NCBI RefSeq assembly: GCF_009192745.1
Contig: NZ_VTFV01000002.1
Coordinates: forward strand, 744,001-808,000
Direction: 5' to 3'
DNA length: 64,000 nucleotides
Source: Arthrobacter citreus
GTDB taxonomy: Bacteria; Actinomycetota; Actinomycetes; Actinomycetales; Micrococcaceae
Of this stretch, positions 1 to 8,832 are shown one piece after another; the stretch's first letter is position 1; each line of letters opens with the position of its first letter. The notes beneath the pieces were generated by a model that searched no databases, was not told where the DNA came from, and worked only from the letters and a program-made list of their open reading frames with translations. A program made the position numbers and the translations under genes.

Positions 1-450
1 GGCCACGGTCTGTGCCTGCATCCGGTCCAGCAGGCCGCGTTCCTGCAGTGAGTCGCTGAGGTCCCCCACCAGTTGGATTTCCTGCCGGGAAACCACCTGC
101 AGCAGTCGTGGCTCCCGCAGCAGCAGCCGGGAGATCCGCTTGAAGTCAGATTGCTCCACCTCGTAGGCGAACTGCTCGCGGCAGGCATCAATCAGCTCGC
201 GGAGAATCAGCGGCGCGGACCCGGCAGGTGCTTCCCGGGAGAGTAAGGCGTTCAGCAGCTCGCCCTGCCCGGGCACCGCGGCCGCTTCCTTGGAATCGTA
301 GTAGCGGAAGAAAGTCCGCTCAGAGATGCCTGCCCTTTCGGCAATGCGCGCCACCGTCGTCGCCTCCACGCCGTCGGCTTCCAGTAAATCGAGAGTGGCC
401 AGCTGGATCTCCCGCCGCGTAGCGGCCTTATGGTCTGCGCGCTTGCCCAT
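1..450 (-). CDS. TetR family transcriptional regulator (3' end outside window)
   Basis: Reading the minus strand from an ATG at 450 gives MGKRADHKAATRREIQLATL followed by a typical TetR helix-turn-helix (TTVARIAERAGISERTFFRYY, about residues 27-47) and the first part of an alpha-helical ligand domain. The frame stays open to base 1, so about 150 residues are visible and the C-terminus is missing. It is divergent from a DHA2-type exporter gene, and inverted repeats resembling a TetR operator sit between the two. This suggests it represses itself and the exporter, with the exported compound as inducer. The ligand is unknown. Confidence 0.85.
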   Translation of the reverse strand, partial: MGKRADHKAATRREIQLATLDLLEADGVEATTVARIAERAGISERTFFRYYDSKEAAAVPGQGELLNALLSREAPAGSAPLILRELIDACREQFAYEVEQSDFKRISRLLLREPRLLQVVSRQEIQLVGDLSDSLQERGLLDRMQAQTVA

Positions 451-491
451 GGTGTTTCCGCTCCCTTCGCCGTGCCTGTAGGGGCATTGTC

Positions 492-544
492 TTCTGTCAC
501 AGTATGCCACTTTCGTTAGGTGAATCTGTCAGTCTGTGACAGAA
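492..544. promoter_or_regulatory. Probable TetR operators between regulator and exporter
   Basis: TTCTGTCACAG (492-502) recurs as its exact reverse complement CTGTGACAGAA (534-544). In addition, 525-543 is itself a perfect palindrome, TCTGTCA-gtctg-TGACAGA. The sites lie in the intergenic region of a divergent TetR/exporter pair, the usual place for TetR operators. Binding has not been shown. Confidence 0.65.
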
Positions 545-580
545 TTTTCCGGTTCCAGTCCAGAAGAAACCGAGGAATCC

Positions 581-2029
581 TTGAGCACCAAAAGCACCAC
601 CGCACAACCCGGCGGAGAGAATGCCGCTCCGGCGCTGAACACGAAACAGCTGACCGGAATCATCGGGGCGCTGGCCCTGGCTGCGTTCCTCATGATCCTG
701 AACGAAACAGTCCTGACCGTGGCTTTGCCCTCGATCATGGCGGACCTGCAGGTCTCCGCAGCGGCCGGCCAGTGGCTGACCACCGGGTTCCTGCTGACCG
801 TCTCCGTGGTTATCCCGACCACCGGGTTCCTGCTCCAGCGCTTCACCACCCGAAGCCTGTTCATCTTCGCGCTGGCCAGCTTCCTGGCCGGCACGGTGCT
901 GGCTGTCTTCGCCTCCAGCTTCGCCCTGCTGCTCATCGCCCGGATCATCCAGGCCGTAGGCACGGCCATTGTGCTGCCGCTGCTCATGACCACCACGCTG
1001 ACACTGGTTCCGCCGCACAAGCGCGGCGCCATCATGGGCCTGAACTCGATCGTCATCTCTGTTGGTCCCGCGCTTGGCCCCACTGTTTCAGGTGCGATCG
1101 TCAACGCCCTGAGCTGGCACTGGATCTTTGTGCTGATGCTGCCCATCGCCGCAGTGGTCCTGGCGCTGGGAATCATCTTCATCAAGATCCCCTCCAATAC
1201 CCGCAAGCTGCCCGTGGATGTGCCCTCGGTGATCCTGTCTGCGCTGGCATTCGGCTTCCTGGTCTACGCGATCTCCAGCCTGGAGCACGCCGCAGACAAC
1301 CTGGTACTGGTGGGCGTCAGCGTGGTTGTGGGAGCCGGATCCCTGGCATTGTTCATCCAGCGGCAGATCCGCCTCACCCGGACCGGCAGGGAACTGCTGA
1401 ACCTGGCACCGTTCCGGAACCGGAACTTCTCCCTCAGCGTCATCCTGATCATGATCGCCATGGGCACCCTGCTGGGCACCGTGGTGATTGTGCCGATCAT
1501 GCTGCAGACCGGCAGGGGACTGGATACCCTGACCATCGGCCTGATGCTCCTGCCCGGCGGACTGATCCAGGCCGCCGTCGGACCGGTCTTTGGCCGCGTC
1601 TTTGACCGCTTCGGTCCCCGCCCGGTGCTGATCCCCGGTGCCGCAATGCTGGCCCTTGGCCAGTGGATGTACGTCGGTGTCACTCCGGAATCCGCCACCT
1701 GGGTCTTCACCGTTGCCCACATTGTCTTCAGTATCGGTCTGGCCATGCTGATGACGGGACTGCTCTCCTCTGCCCTGGCCACTGTGGAACCGCGGCTTTA
1801 CGGCCACGGGTCGGCGATCTTCAACACCGGTCAGCAGCTCGGCGGCGCGATTGGCACCACCATCTTCGTCACCGTGCTCTCCACGCTCTCCGCTGCCCGG
1901 CTGGACGAGGGTTCGGCACTGGCCGATTCGTTGTTCTCCGGTGCGCACACCGCGTTCATCATCGGAGCGCTGCTGGCCACCGCCGGCCTGGTCCTGGCCC
2001 CCTTCATCAAGATTCCGCGCCGCGCCTAA
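581..2029 (+). CDS. MFS transporter, DHA2 (drug:H+ antiporter) family
   Basis: A hydrophobic protein of about 482 residues with many predicted membrane helices, matching the 14-helix DHA2 exporters. The helix 1 region carries the family signature LNETVLTVALPSIMADLQ, and the antiporter motif C region reads ALGPTVSGAIV. It probably exports a toxic compound using the proton gradient. Start choice: a GTG at 536 is in frame, but it lacks a ribosome site and lies inside the operator palindrome. The TTG at 581 follows GAGGAA at good spacing and leaves the operator in the 5' region. The divergent TetR gene is the likely repressor. Confidence 0.85.
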   Translation: MSTKSTTAQPGGENAAPALNTKQLTGIIGALALAAFLMILNETVLTVALPSIMADLQVSAAAGQWLTTGFLLTVSVVIPTTGFLLQRFTTRSLFIFALASFLAGTVLAVFASSFALLLIARIIQAVGTAIVLPLLMTTTLTLVPPHKRGAIMGLNSIVISVGPALGPTVSGAIVNALSWHWIFVLMLPIAAVVLALGIIFIKIPSNTRKLPVDVPSVILSALAFGFLVYAISSLEHAADNLVLVGVSVVVGAGSLALFIQRQIRLTRTGRELLNLAPFRNRNFSLSVILIMIAMGTLLGTVVIVPIMLQTGRGLDTLTIGLMLLPGGLIQAAVGPVFGRVFDRFGPRPVLIPGAAMLALGQWMYVGVTPESATWVFTVAHIVFSIGLAMLMTGLLSSALATVEPRLYGHGSAIFNTGQQLGGAIGTTIFVTVLSTLSAARLDEGSALADSLFSGAHTAFIIGALLATAGLVLAPFIKIPRRA

Positions 2030-2039
2030 CCCCTCCCGC

Positions 2040-2105
2040 CCCATCGAGATGGCAGATACGGCTCGTTTGAGCGCTCAAAAGAGCCGTATCTGCCATCTCG
2101 ATGGG
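2040..2105. repeat. Long perfect inverted repeat (hairpin), family member 1
   Basis: Two 25-nt arms (2040-2064 and 2081-2105) are perfect reverse complements, beginning CCCATCGAGATGGCAGA and ending TCTGCCATCTCGATGGG. The 16-nt loop itself holds the palindrome TTTGAGCGCTCAAA. It lies between two co-directional genes and is not followed by a T run. A similar element with the same outer ends but a different middle occurs at 35114-35169, so this is a repeat family rather than an ordinary terminator, although it may also stop transcription. Confidence 0.8.
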
Positions 2106-2140
2106 GGAATGGGGAAGGGAGCTGAACCTAGACTGGACGG

Positions 2141-3760
2141 GTGACTGACTTCTCCCGCGTTCCGGGCACACCCCAAAGTTTTAACCTTCCGCTGCTGGCT
2201 GCGCTCGCCGCCGATCTGTCCGACGCCGGCTACACGGTCGACGGCGTCGCAGCCTTCCTGGGGGAGGAGGCCAGCTCCGCCCTGTCCCGGGACCAGCTGG
2301 TTCCTGCCATGCTCGCCTGCAGGGCAGCAGCCGACGGCGGCGCCCCGGCCCCGGTGGCCGCTGCGGTGGCGCTGTGGCTCGTAGGCTCCTCCGTTCCAGC
2401 GCAGCAGGTCCGGGACGCATTCCCCCGGACGGGCACGGAGGGGCTGGCGGAGCTCGGACTGGCGGAGGAGGACCCTGAGGCATCCGAAATGCTGCGCGCC
2501 AGCGTGGACCTGCGGCCCTACGAGTTCGACGGCCGCGCCGGCAGCACGCACCTCTGGGTGGCCAGCGACCTCGGGGCCCACCAGCGTCCGGGAGTGCTGC
2601 CGCACGGGCATGTGCTGGGCATCGGGCAGGCATCCCTGTCCCTGGCCCAGCTGAGCATTAACACTCCGGTGGACCGGGCGCTGGACCTGGGCACCGGCTG
2701 CGGGATCCAGGTCTTCCACCTGTTGGGACACGCCCGGCACGTAACCGCCACGGACATCTCCGAGCGGGCCCTGGGTTTCACCCGTTTTAACCTGGTGCTG
2801 AACGCCCCGGCCCTCGGACTTGACCCGGACCAGCTGGATCGCCGCGTTCAGCTTCGGCTTGGCAGCATGCTGGAGCCGGTGGCGGGGGAGCACTTTGACC
2901 AGGTGGTTTCAAACCCGCCGTTCGTGATCACCCCGCGGGTGTCCGGCGAGGATGAAGAAGACCGCTTCACCTACCGTGACGGCGGACTGCCGGGGGACCA
3001 GATCGTTTCCGGTCTCTTCCGGAACCTTGAATCCGTGCTGGCTCCGGGCGGCATCGCACAGATGCTGGGGAACTGGGAGATCCAGGGGCCGGCGGAAGAC
3101 GGCGGGAAGGACACCTGGAACGCCCGGCTGCGCTCCTGGCTGCCGGAGGGCATGGACGCCTGGGTGATCCAGCGTGAGGTGCTCAGCCCGGCCGAATACG
3201 CGGAAATGTGGCTTCGGGACGCGGCAGAGAACCGGGACCGGGACGAGTACGCCGCCTCTTACGCCGCCTACCTGCGCGACTTCGCCTCCCGCGGGACCAC
3301 CGGCGTCGGCTTCGGCTCAGTGTGGATGCGGCGGCGGGCCAACTCAACGGCAGCCCCGCTGCTCCGGTTCGAGGAAATCACCCACCCGCTCGAGTCCCCG
3401 CTCGCACCGCACCTGGCTGCCGCCGTCGAACGTTTTGACTGGATCCAGGCGCACCCTCACCTGGGCGCCGAGCACCTTGTAGTGGCCGAGGATGTCACCG
3501 AGGAACGCCATGCCCGCCCCGGCGCTGAGCATCCCGGTGTGATCCTGCTCCGCCAGGGCGCCGGCCTGCGGCGGACCAACCTGATGAGCACCGAGCTGAC
3601 AGGCTTTGTGTCAGCGTGCGACGGCGACCTGCCCGCCGGGGCGATTATCGCGGCACTTGGCTCGCTTCTGGGCCGTGGGGATCCGGAGTTCGCCGCCGCG
3701 CTGGAGGAAGAAGTGCGCAACCTGGTCCTGGACGGGTTCCTCCTTCCGGCAGCACCGTAA
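2141..3760 (+). CDS. Class I SAM-dependent methyltransferase (NPPF motif)
   Basis: A protein of 539 residues. The middle holds a Rossmann-type methyltransferase domain with the SAM-binding loop LDLGTGCG (about residues 181-188) and the catalytic motif NPPF at 258-261. That motif is typical of N-methyltransferases acting on glutamine or on adenine/guanine bases (PrmC/RsmC-like). The N-terminal 150 residues form a helical domain found with this methyltransferase in actinobacteria, and the C-terminal 200 residues are a further conserved extension. The substrate cannot be read from the sequence. The start is a GTG preceded by GGACGG. It stands alone, between the long hairpin and topA. Confidence 0.8.
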   Translation: MTDFSRVPGTPQSFNLPLLAALAADLSDAGYTVDGVAAFLGEEASSALSRDQLVPAMLACRAAADGGAPAPVAAAVALWLVGSSVPAQQVRDAFPRTGTEGLAELGLAEEDPEASEMLRASVDLRPYEFDGRAGSTHLWVASDLGAHQRPGVLPHGHVLGIGQASLSLAQLSINTPVDRALDLGTGCGIQVFHLLGHARHVTATDISERALGFTRFNLVLNAPALGLDPDQLDRRVQLRLGSMLEPVAGEHFDQVVSNPPFVITPRVSGEDEEDRFTYRDGGLPGDQIVSGLFRNLESVLAPGGIAQMLGNWEIQGPAEDGGKDTWNARLRSWLPEGMDAWVIQREVLSPAEYAEMWLRDAAENRDRDEYAASYAAYLRDFASRGTTGVGFGSVWMRRRANSTAAPLLRFEEITHPLESPLAPHLAAAVERFDWIQAHPHLGAEHLVVAEDVTEERHARPGAEHPGVILLRQGAGLRRTNLMSTELTGFVSACDGDLPAGAIIAALGSLLGRGDPEFAAALEEEVRNLVLDGFLLPAAP

Positions 3761-3920
3761 CCCAGCGCACAGCTAAATTGGTCCGGGTCCGCCCGCCGGT
3801 GCAGTTATGGTTACCCTTGTGCTTGGGGTTTCCCCATACTGTCTAAGGATGAGCGAGCATGCGGTGCGCTGCACGCGCCGTTGATCATCCGTTTTGAACC
3901 ATCCCGTACGTAGGAGAACA

Positions 3921-6638
3921 GTGCCAGTTAAGGCAACGGAGAAGTCGACCGGCAAGAAGAAGAAGCTGGTAATTGTCGAGTCACCGGCCAAGGGCAAGAC
4001 GATCGCCGGCTATCTTGGCGACGGCTTTGAGGTCACGGCGTCGATGGGTCATATCCGTGACCTTCCGCAGCCCTCGGACCTTCCCGCCGAGCTGAAGAAG
4101 AGTTCGCTGGGCAAGTTTGCCGTTGACCTGGATAAGGACTTCGAGCCCTATTACGTTGTCTCCACGGACAAGAAGAAGAAGGTTGCGGAGCTCAAGGCCG
4201 CGCTCAAAGACGCCGACGAACTCTACCTCGCAACTGACGGTGACCGCGAAGGCGAAGCCATCGCGTGGCACCTGCTCCAGGTGCTGAAGCCGAAGGTTCC
4301 CGTCCACCGCCTGACCTTCCCGGAAATCACCAAGGAAGCGATCCAGCGGGCGTTGCTGGAAATGCGGGACATCGACATCTCCATGGTCGATGCCCAGGAA
4401 ACCCGCCGCATCCTGGACCGCCTCTACGGCTACGAGATCTCCCCTGTGCTCTGGCGCAAGGTGGCCCGCGGCCTCTCCGCCGGCCGCGTCCAGTCCGTGG
4501 CAACCCGCCTGGTCGTAGAGCGCGAACGCGAGCGGATGGCGTTCCGCTCCGCGTCCTACTGGGACCTGCTCGGCACGTTCTCCACTGCCTCCTCGGAAAG
4601 TTTCAAGGCGCGCCTGACTTCGGTTGACGGCGCCCGGATCGCGTCCGGCAAGGACTTCACCGACCGCGGCGAGCTCAAGTCCAAGAACGTCACGCACCTG
4701 GATGAAGCGGCCGCCCTGTCCCTCGCCGAAGGCCTGCAATCGGCGTCGTTCACCGTCCGGTCCCTTGAAACCAAGCCGTACACCCGCCGCCCCGCAGCCC
4801 CGTTCACCACCTCCACGCTGCAGCAGGAGGCCAGCCGCAAGCTGCGCTTCTCCTCCCGCGTGACCATGCAGGTTGCGCAGCGGCTGTATGAAAACGGCTA
4901 CATCACCTATATGCGTACCGATTCCTCGTCCCTGTCGGACCAGGCAATCAACGCTGCCCGCCGGCAGGCTTCGGAACTCTACGGACCCGAGTATGTGCCC
5001 GAAGCCCGCCGCGTCTACAAAGGCAAGTCCAAAAACGCTCAGGAAGCCCACGAGGCCATCCGCCCCGCCGGCGACTCCTTCCGCACCCCGGCGCAGGTTG
5101 CATCCTCGCTGCGCGGAGACGAGTTCAAGCTCTATGAACTGATCTGGAAGCGCACCGTCGCCTCCCAGATGGCGGACGCCAAGGGTTCGACGGCGTCAGT
5201 CAAGCTGGGTGCCGTCTCGGCTGACGGGCGTGACGCCGAATTCTCGGCCTCCGGTACCGTCATCACCTTCCGCGGTTTTATGGCCGCCTACGAAGAAGGC
5301 CACGACGCTACCCGGGACGAGGACGAAGGTTCCGAAGGAGGACGCCTGCCGGTCCTCAAGAAGGACGATCCGCTCAGCGCCGCCGACCTGGCAGCCAGCG
5401 GCCATGAAACTTCCCCGCCGCCGCGCTTCACCGAAGCTTCGCTGGTGAAGACGCTCGAAGAGCTGGGAATCGGACGCCCGTCCACGTACGCCGCGACGAT
5501 CTCCACGATCATGGACCGCGGGTACGTCACGCAGCGCGGCCAGGCACTGGTGCCCAGCTGGATTGCGTTCTCCGTGGTCCGGCTGCTGGAGGAACACTTC
5601 ACTGACTACGTGGACTACGACTTCACCGCCGAAATGGAAGAGGACCTGGACCGCATTGCGCGCGGCGAAGCCGGCCGCGTGGAGTGGCTGAACCAGTTCT
5701 ACTACGGCGACCGGAAAGACACCGGCCTGCACACCATCGTCAACGACCTCGGTGAAATCGACGCACGTGCCGTGAACTCCATCGAGATCGCCGACGGCAT
5801 TGTGCTGCGCGTGGGCAAGTTTGGCCCGTACCTGGAGCGCCCGCTGCCGGCGGACGCCCCGGAAGGCACCGAACCCGACCGCGCCAACGTACCCGAGGAC
5901 CTTGCCCCGGATGAGCTGACCGCTGAGAAGGCCATTGAGCTGATGAACAGTGCCGGCCCCGAGGAGCGCGTACTGGGGGAGGACCCCGAGACCGGGCGGA
6001 CCATCGTGGCGCGCAACGGCCGTTACGGCCCGTACGTCATTGAACTCATTCCGGAGCCCACGGCCGAGGAACTGGCGAACCAGCCGGTGGAGTATTACAA
6101 GAACGGCAAGCCCAAGCCGCCGAAGAAGCCTGCCAAGGTTAAGCCGCGCACGGGTTCGCTGTTCAAGTCCATGAGCGTGGAGACTGTCACCCTGGAAGAG
6201 GCGCTGAAGCTGATGCGTCTGCCCCGGGTGCTGGGCACCGACGCCGAGGGCAATGAGATCACCGTGCAGAACGGCCGGTTTGGTCCGTACCTGAAGAAGG
6301 GCACCGACTCCAGGTCGATCGGCTCCGAGGAGGAGATCTTCACGATCACCCTGGAGCAGGCACTGGAGATCTACTCCCAGCCCAAGCAGCGCGGCGGGCG
6401 GCAGGCTGCGGCTCCGCTGGCCGAGTTCGGCACCGATCCCGTCTCGGAGAAGCCGGTAGTGGTCAAGGACGGCCGCTTTGGTCCCTACATCACCGACGGC
6501 ATCACCAACATCACCGTTCCGCGGTCCATGGCCATTGAGGAACTGACCCGGGAACGGGCGCTTGAACTGCTCGCGGAGAAGCGCGAGAAGGGCCCGGCCA
6601 AGAAGCCGGTCCGCAAGCGCGCGACGGCCAAGAAGTAA
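3921..6638 (+). CDS. topA: DNA topoisomerase I (type IA)
   Basis: This enzyme relaxes negative supercoils by transient single-strand cleavage. The Toprim domain begins KLVIVESPAKGK (Glu20), with the metal-binding D-G-D-R-E at residues 106-110. The catalytic tyrosine lies in GYITYMRTDS (about Tyr330). The C-terminal half carries four repeats of the type NGRFGPYL, followed by a lysine/arginine-rich tail ending KKPVRKRATAKK, as in other actinobacterial TopA proteins of about 900 residues. The GTG start at 3921 is chosen because AGGAGA lies just upstream; an in-frame ATG at 3894 has no ribosome site. Monocistronic. Confidence 0.97.
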   Translation: MPVKATEKSTGKKKKLVIVESPAKGKTIAGYLGDGFEVTASMGHIRDLPQPSDLPAELKKSSLGKFAVDLDKDFEPYYVVSTDKKKKVAELKAALKDADELYLATDGDREGEAIAWHLLQVLKPKVPVHRLTFPEITKEAIQRALLEMRDIDISMVDAQETRRILDRLYGYEISPVLWRKVARGLSAGRVQSVATRLVVERERERMAFRSASYWDLLGTFSTASSESFKARLTSVDGARIASGKDFTDRGELKSKNVTHLDEAAALSLAEGLQSASFTVRSLETKPYTRRPAAPFTTSTLQQEASRKLRFSSRVTMQVAQRLYENGYITYMRTDSSSLSDQAINAARRQASELYGPEYVPEARRVYKGKSKNAQEAHEAIRPAGDSFRTPAQVASSLRGDEFKLYELIWKRTVASQMADAKGSTASVKLGAVSADGRDAEFSASGTVITFRGFMAAYEEGHDATRDEDEGSEGGRLPVLKKDDPLSAADLAASGHETSPPPRFTEASLVKTLEELGIGRPSTYAATISTIMDRGYVTQRGQALVPSWIAFSVVRLLEEHFTDYVDYDFTAEMEEDLDRIARGEAGRVEWLNQFYYGDRKDTGLHTIVNDLGEIDARAVNSIEIADGIVLRVGKFGPYLERPLPADAPEGTEPDRANVPEDLAPDELTAEKAIELMNSAGPEERVLGEDPETGRTIVARNGRYGPYVIELIPEPTAEELANQPVEYYKNGKPKPPKKPAKVKPRTGSLFKSMSVETVTLEEALKLMRLPRVLGTDAEGNEITVQNGRFGPYLKKGTDSRSIGSEEEIFTITLEQALEIYSQPKQRGGRQAAAPLAEFGTDPVSEKPVVVKDGRFGPYITDGITNITVPRSMAIEELTRERALELLAEKREKGPAKKPVRKRATAKK

Positions 6639-6651
6639 GACGGTGCCGGCT

Positions 6652-6702
6652 GCCGCGCACATTTTCCGGTCCCCTGCACAGGGGCCCGGAAAGGTGTGCG
6701 GC
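6652..6702. terminator. Stem-loop downstream of topA
   Basis: GCCGCGCACA (6652-6661) pairs with TGTGCGGC (6695-6702). The inside continues as TTTTCCGG/CCGGAAA and CCCCTG-ca-CAGGGG. This makes one long hairpin between topA and the phosphatase gene. There is no T run on the plus strand, so it is a plausible but not canonical terminator. Confidence 0.5.
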
Positions 6703-6725
6703 CGGTACGGCCGCATAATGGGATC

Positions 6726-7775
6726 ATGCGACTAGGAGTCCTGGACATTGGGTCCAACACCGTGCATCTGCTGCTGGTCGATGCACACCCCGGTGCGCGC
6801 CCTGTCCCGTTCGCGTCCCATAAACGTCCCCTGCAGCTGGTAGCCCACCTGGACGCCGGCGGGGCGGTAACGCCCCAGGGCCAGCGCCTGCTGGCGGACT
6901 TCGTGGCTGAGGCCCGCGACTTCGCCCTCCGCCACCGCGCGCAGGACATGCTCGCGTTTACCACCTCCGCGATCCGCGAGTCCGCCAACGGCCAAAGCGT
7001 GCTGGACTTTGTGGAGCTGGAAACCGGCGTGACGCTCAAGGAGCTCAGCGGCCGGCAGGAAGCTTCCATGACCTACCTCGCGGTCCGCCGCTGGTTCGGC
7101 TGGGGCGCCGGCACCCTGCTGGACCTGGATATTGGCGGCGGGTCCTTCGAAATGGCGCAGGGACAGGATGAACTGCCCGACGTCGCTGTCTCGGTGCCGC
7201 TGGGCGCCGGACGGCTCACCCGCGACTGGCTGCACGAAGACCCGCCCGGTCCTGCCGCCGTCCATGCCCTGCGCAGCCATATCCGCGGCGTCGTGCAGGA
7301 AGCCGCGGCAGAGTTCAAGGAGTATGGTTCCCCCCACCTTGCTGCGGGAACCTCCAAGACGTTCCGGTCCCTGGCCCGCCTCACCGGGGCCGCGCCTTCC
7401 GGTGCCGGGGTGTACGCACGCCGCAAGCTGCGCCGTGCCGACCTCTCCGCCCTCATCCCGCGGCTGGCAGGGATGACCGCGGCCCAGCGGGCGGAGCTTG
7501 ACGGCGTTTCGGACCTGCGCGCCCCGCAGGTCCTTGCCGGCGCCCTGGTAGCGGAAGCAGCAATGGAAGCCTTCAGCATCAAGTCCCTGCGGATCTGCCC
7601 CTGGGCACTTCGGGAGGGACTCATCCTGCAGCGTTTCGACACGCTGCGCTTCGACACAGGAAATGCCGGCCCTCTGGGCAGGCCGCCTGCCGGTCCCCAC
7701 ATCCTCCCGCCGGGACCGGCCGGGGCACTGGTCCTGGCTGCGGCCGGCGAACCGAACGGAAGTGCACCACTATGA
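6726..7775 (+). CDS. Ppx/GppA family phosphatase
   Basis: A 349-residue actin-fold phosphatase. The N-terminal phosphate loop reads LGVLDIGSNTVHLLLVD (residues 3-19), and a second loop LDLDIGGGSFEMA is near residue 135. Family members remove terminal phosphate from polyphosphate or from guanosine pentaphosphate, and which applies here cannot be told from sequence. The ATG at 6726 follows GGGATC. It overlaps the next gene by four bases (ATGA), so the two are probably translated together. The same pairing of Ppx/GppA, a TIM-barrel isomerase and proC is common in related actinobacteria. Confidence 0.9.
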   Translation: MRLGVLDIGSNTVHLLLVDAHPGARPVPFASHKRPLQLVAHLDAGGAVTPQGQRLLADFVAEARDFALRHRAQDMLAFTTSAIRESANGQSVLDFVELETGVTLKELSGRQEASMTYLAVRRWFGWGAGTLLDLDIGGGSFEMAQGQDELPDVAVSVPLGAGRLTRDWLHEDPPGPAAVHALRSHIRGVVQEAAAEFKEYGSPHLAAGTSKTFRSLARLTGAAPSGAGVYARRKLRRADLSALIPRLAGMTAAQRAELDGVSDLRAPQVLAGALVAEAAMEAFSIKSLRICPWALREGLILQRFDTLRFDTGNAGPLGRPPAGPHILPPGPAGALVLAAAGEPNGSAPL

Positions 7776-8605
7776 CACTGACCTCCCCCCAGAACGTGCA
7801 GCCCGCGGCGAACCTACCGCAGATCCCCGTGGCGCTGTCCAGTTCGTCCGTATACCCGCTGTCCGTCCATGACACGTTCGCCGTGGCACACGACCTGGGC
7901 TACGACGGCGTGGAAGTGATGGTCACGGGCAGCCAGATCAGCCGCAACCCGGAGACCATCCGCGGCCTGATCGAGCGGTACCAGATGCCGGTGCTTGCCA
8001 TCCACGCGCCGACACTGCTGCTGACGCAGCAGGTATGGGGAAAGGCCTGGACCAAGATCGAACTCTCCGCCGCGATGGCCGCGGAAGTCGGAGCGACAAC
8101 CGTAGTGGCACATCCGCCCTTCCGCTGGCAGTCCGGCTACGCGGAGAACTTCGCTGAGGGTGTCCGCCGAATCGCAGAGGAATACGGCGTCACCATCGCG
8201 GTGGAGAACATGTACCCGTGGAGGGTCCGGGGCAGGGAGGCAAAAGCCTACCTCCCGCACTGGAATCCCCTGCCGGAACCTTATGAGCATGTGACCTGGG
8301 ATTTCTCCCACGCCGCCATCGCCGGAATGGACTCTTATGAGGAGATCCGCAAGCTGGGCAGCCGGCTGAGCCACGTCCACCTCACCGACGGAACACCCAA
8401 CGGCAAGGATGAGCACCTGCTTCCGGGGCAAGGCACCCAGCGCTGCGCGGAAACCCTGCAGTATCTGTCCGAAACCGGATACACCGGCACTGTGGCGATC
8501 GAAGTCAGTACCCGCAAGGCAAAGGAAGCAGGGGAACGGGAAGAGATGCTGCGGCAGACCCTTGAATTTGCCCGCGTGAACCTGAACCAGGTGCTGGACG
8601 AATAG
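7772..8605 (+). CDS. Sugar phosphate isomerase/epimerase family (TIM barrel)
   Basis: A 277-residue protein of the AP-endonuclease-2/xylose-isomerase-like TIM-barrel superfamily. Likely metal ligands are in the conserved strands VAHPPF, AVENMYPW, WDFSHAAIAGMD and HVHLTDG, with a final AIEVSTRK. Such proteins isomerise or epimerise small sugars or polyols, or cut abasic DNA; the close relatives in this gene context are uncharacterised. The start codon overlaps the stop of the Ppx/GppA gene (ATGA). No signal peptide is present, so it acts in the cytosol. Confidence 0.82.
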   Translation: MTLTSPQNVQPAANLPQIPVALSSSSVYPLSVHDTFAVAHDLGYDGVEVMVTGSQISRNPETIRGLIERYQMPVLAIHAPTLLLTQQVWGKAWTKIELSAAMAAEVGATTVVAHPPFRWQSGYAENFAEGVRRIAEEYGVTIAVENMYPWRVRGREAKAYLPHWNPLPEPYEHVTWDFSHAAIAGMDSYEEIRKLGSRLSHVHLTDGTPNGKDEHLLPGQGTQRCAETLQYLSETGYTGTVAIEVSTRKAKEAGEREEMLRQTLEFARVNLNQVLDE

Positions 8606-8832
8606 CCGCCGCTTAAACGAGTGGGTGCCGGCGGTCAAACGGGACGGTTGGGGGGAAACGTCCGCGGATCGCCGGCACCACCGGGCCGGTAAACCGGCCC
8701 TTCATCACTCGCACCTCCAAGAGGCAATAATTACGATACGCACCAAAGTTGTGGACCGGCACAGAGCTGCCTGAATGTCTGCTTGGAATCTTCGTATTCG
8801 GGCGCTGCGGGGCACCGTGCGAGAATCGGGGC
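8606..8832. other. Intergenic region with two inverted repeats
   Basis: This 227-bp gap before proC has two structures. GGTGCCGGCG (8624-8633) pairs with CGCCGGCACC (8670-8679), and GGGCCGGT-aa-ACCGGCCC (8683-8700) is a tight hairpin followed by TTCAT. The second may terminate the upstream operon. An AT-rich stretch (8727-8740) follows and could hold the proC promoter, but no clear pair of hexamers was assigned. Confidence 0.45.

Noticed and set aside
5196-6716. 506-residue minus-strand frame opposite topA
   Set aside because: Opposite strand of a certain gene; composition is that of a codon-bias shadow.
8606-8832. Structured gap before proC considered as a riboswitch or small RNA
   Set aside because: Two simple hairpins are present, but no conserved aptamer pattern could be recognised.
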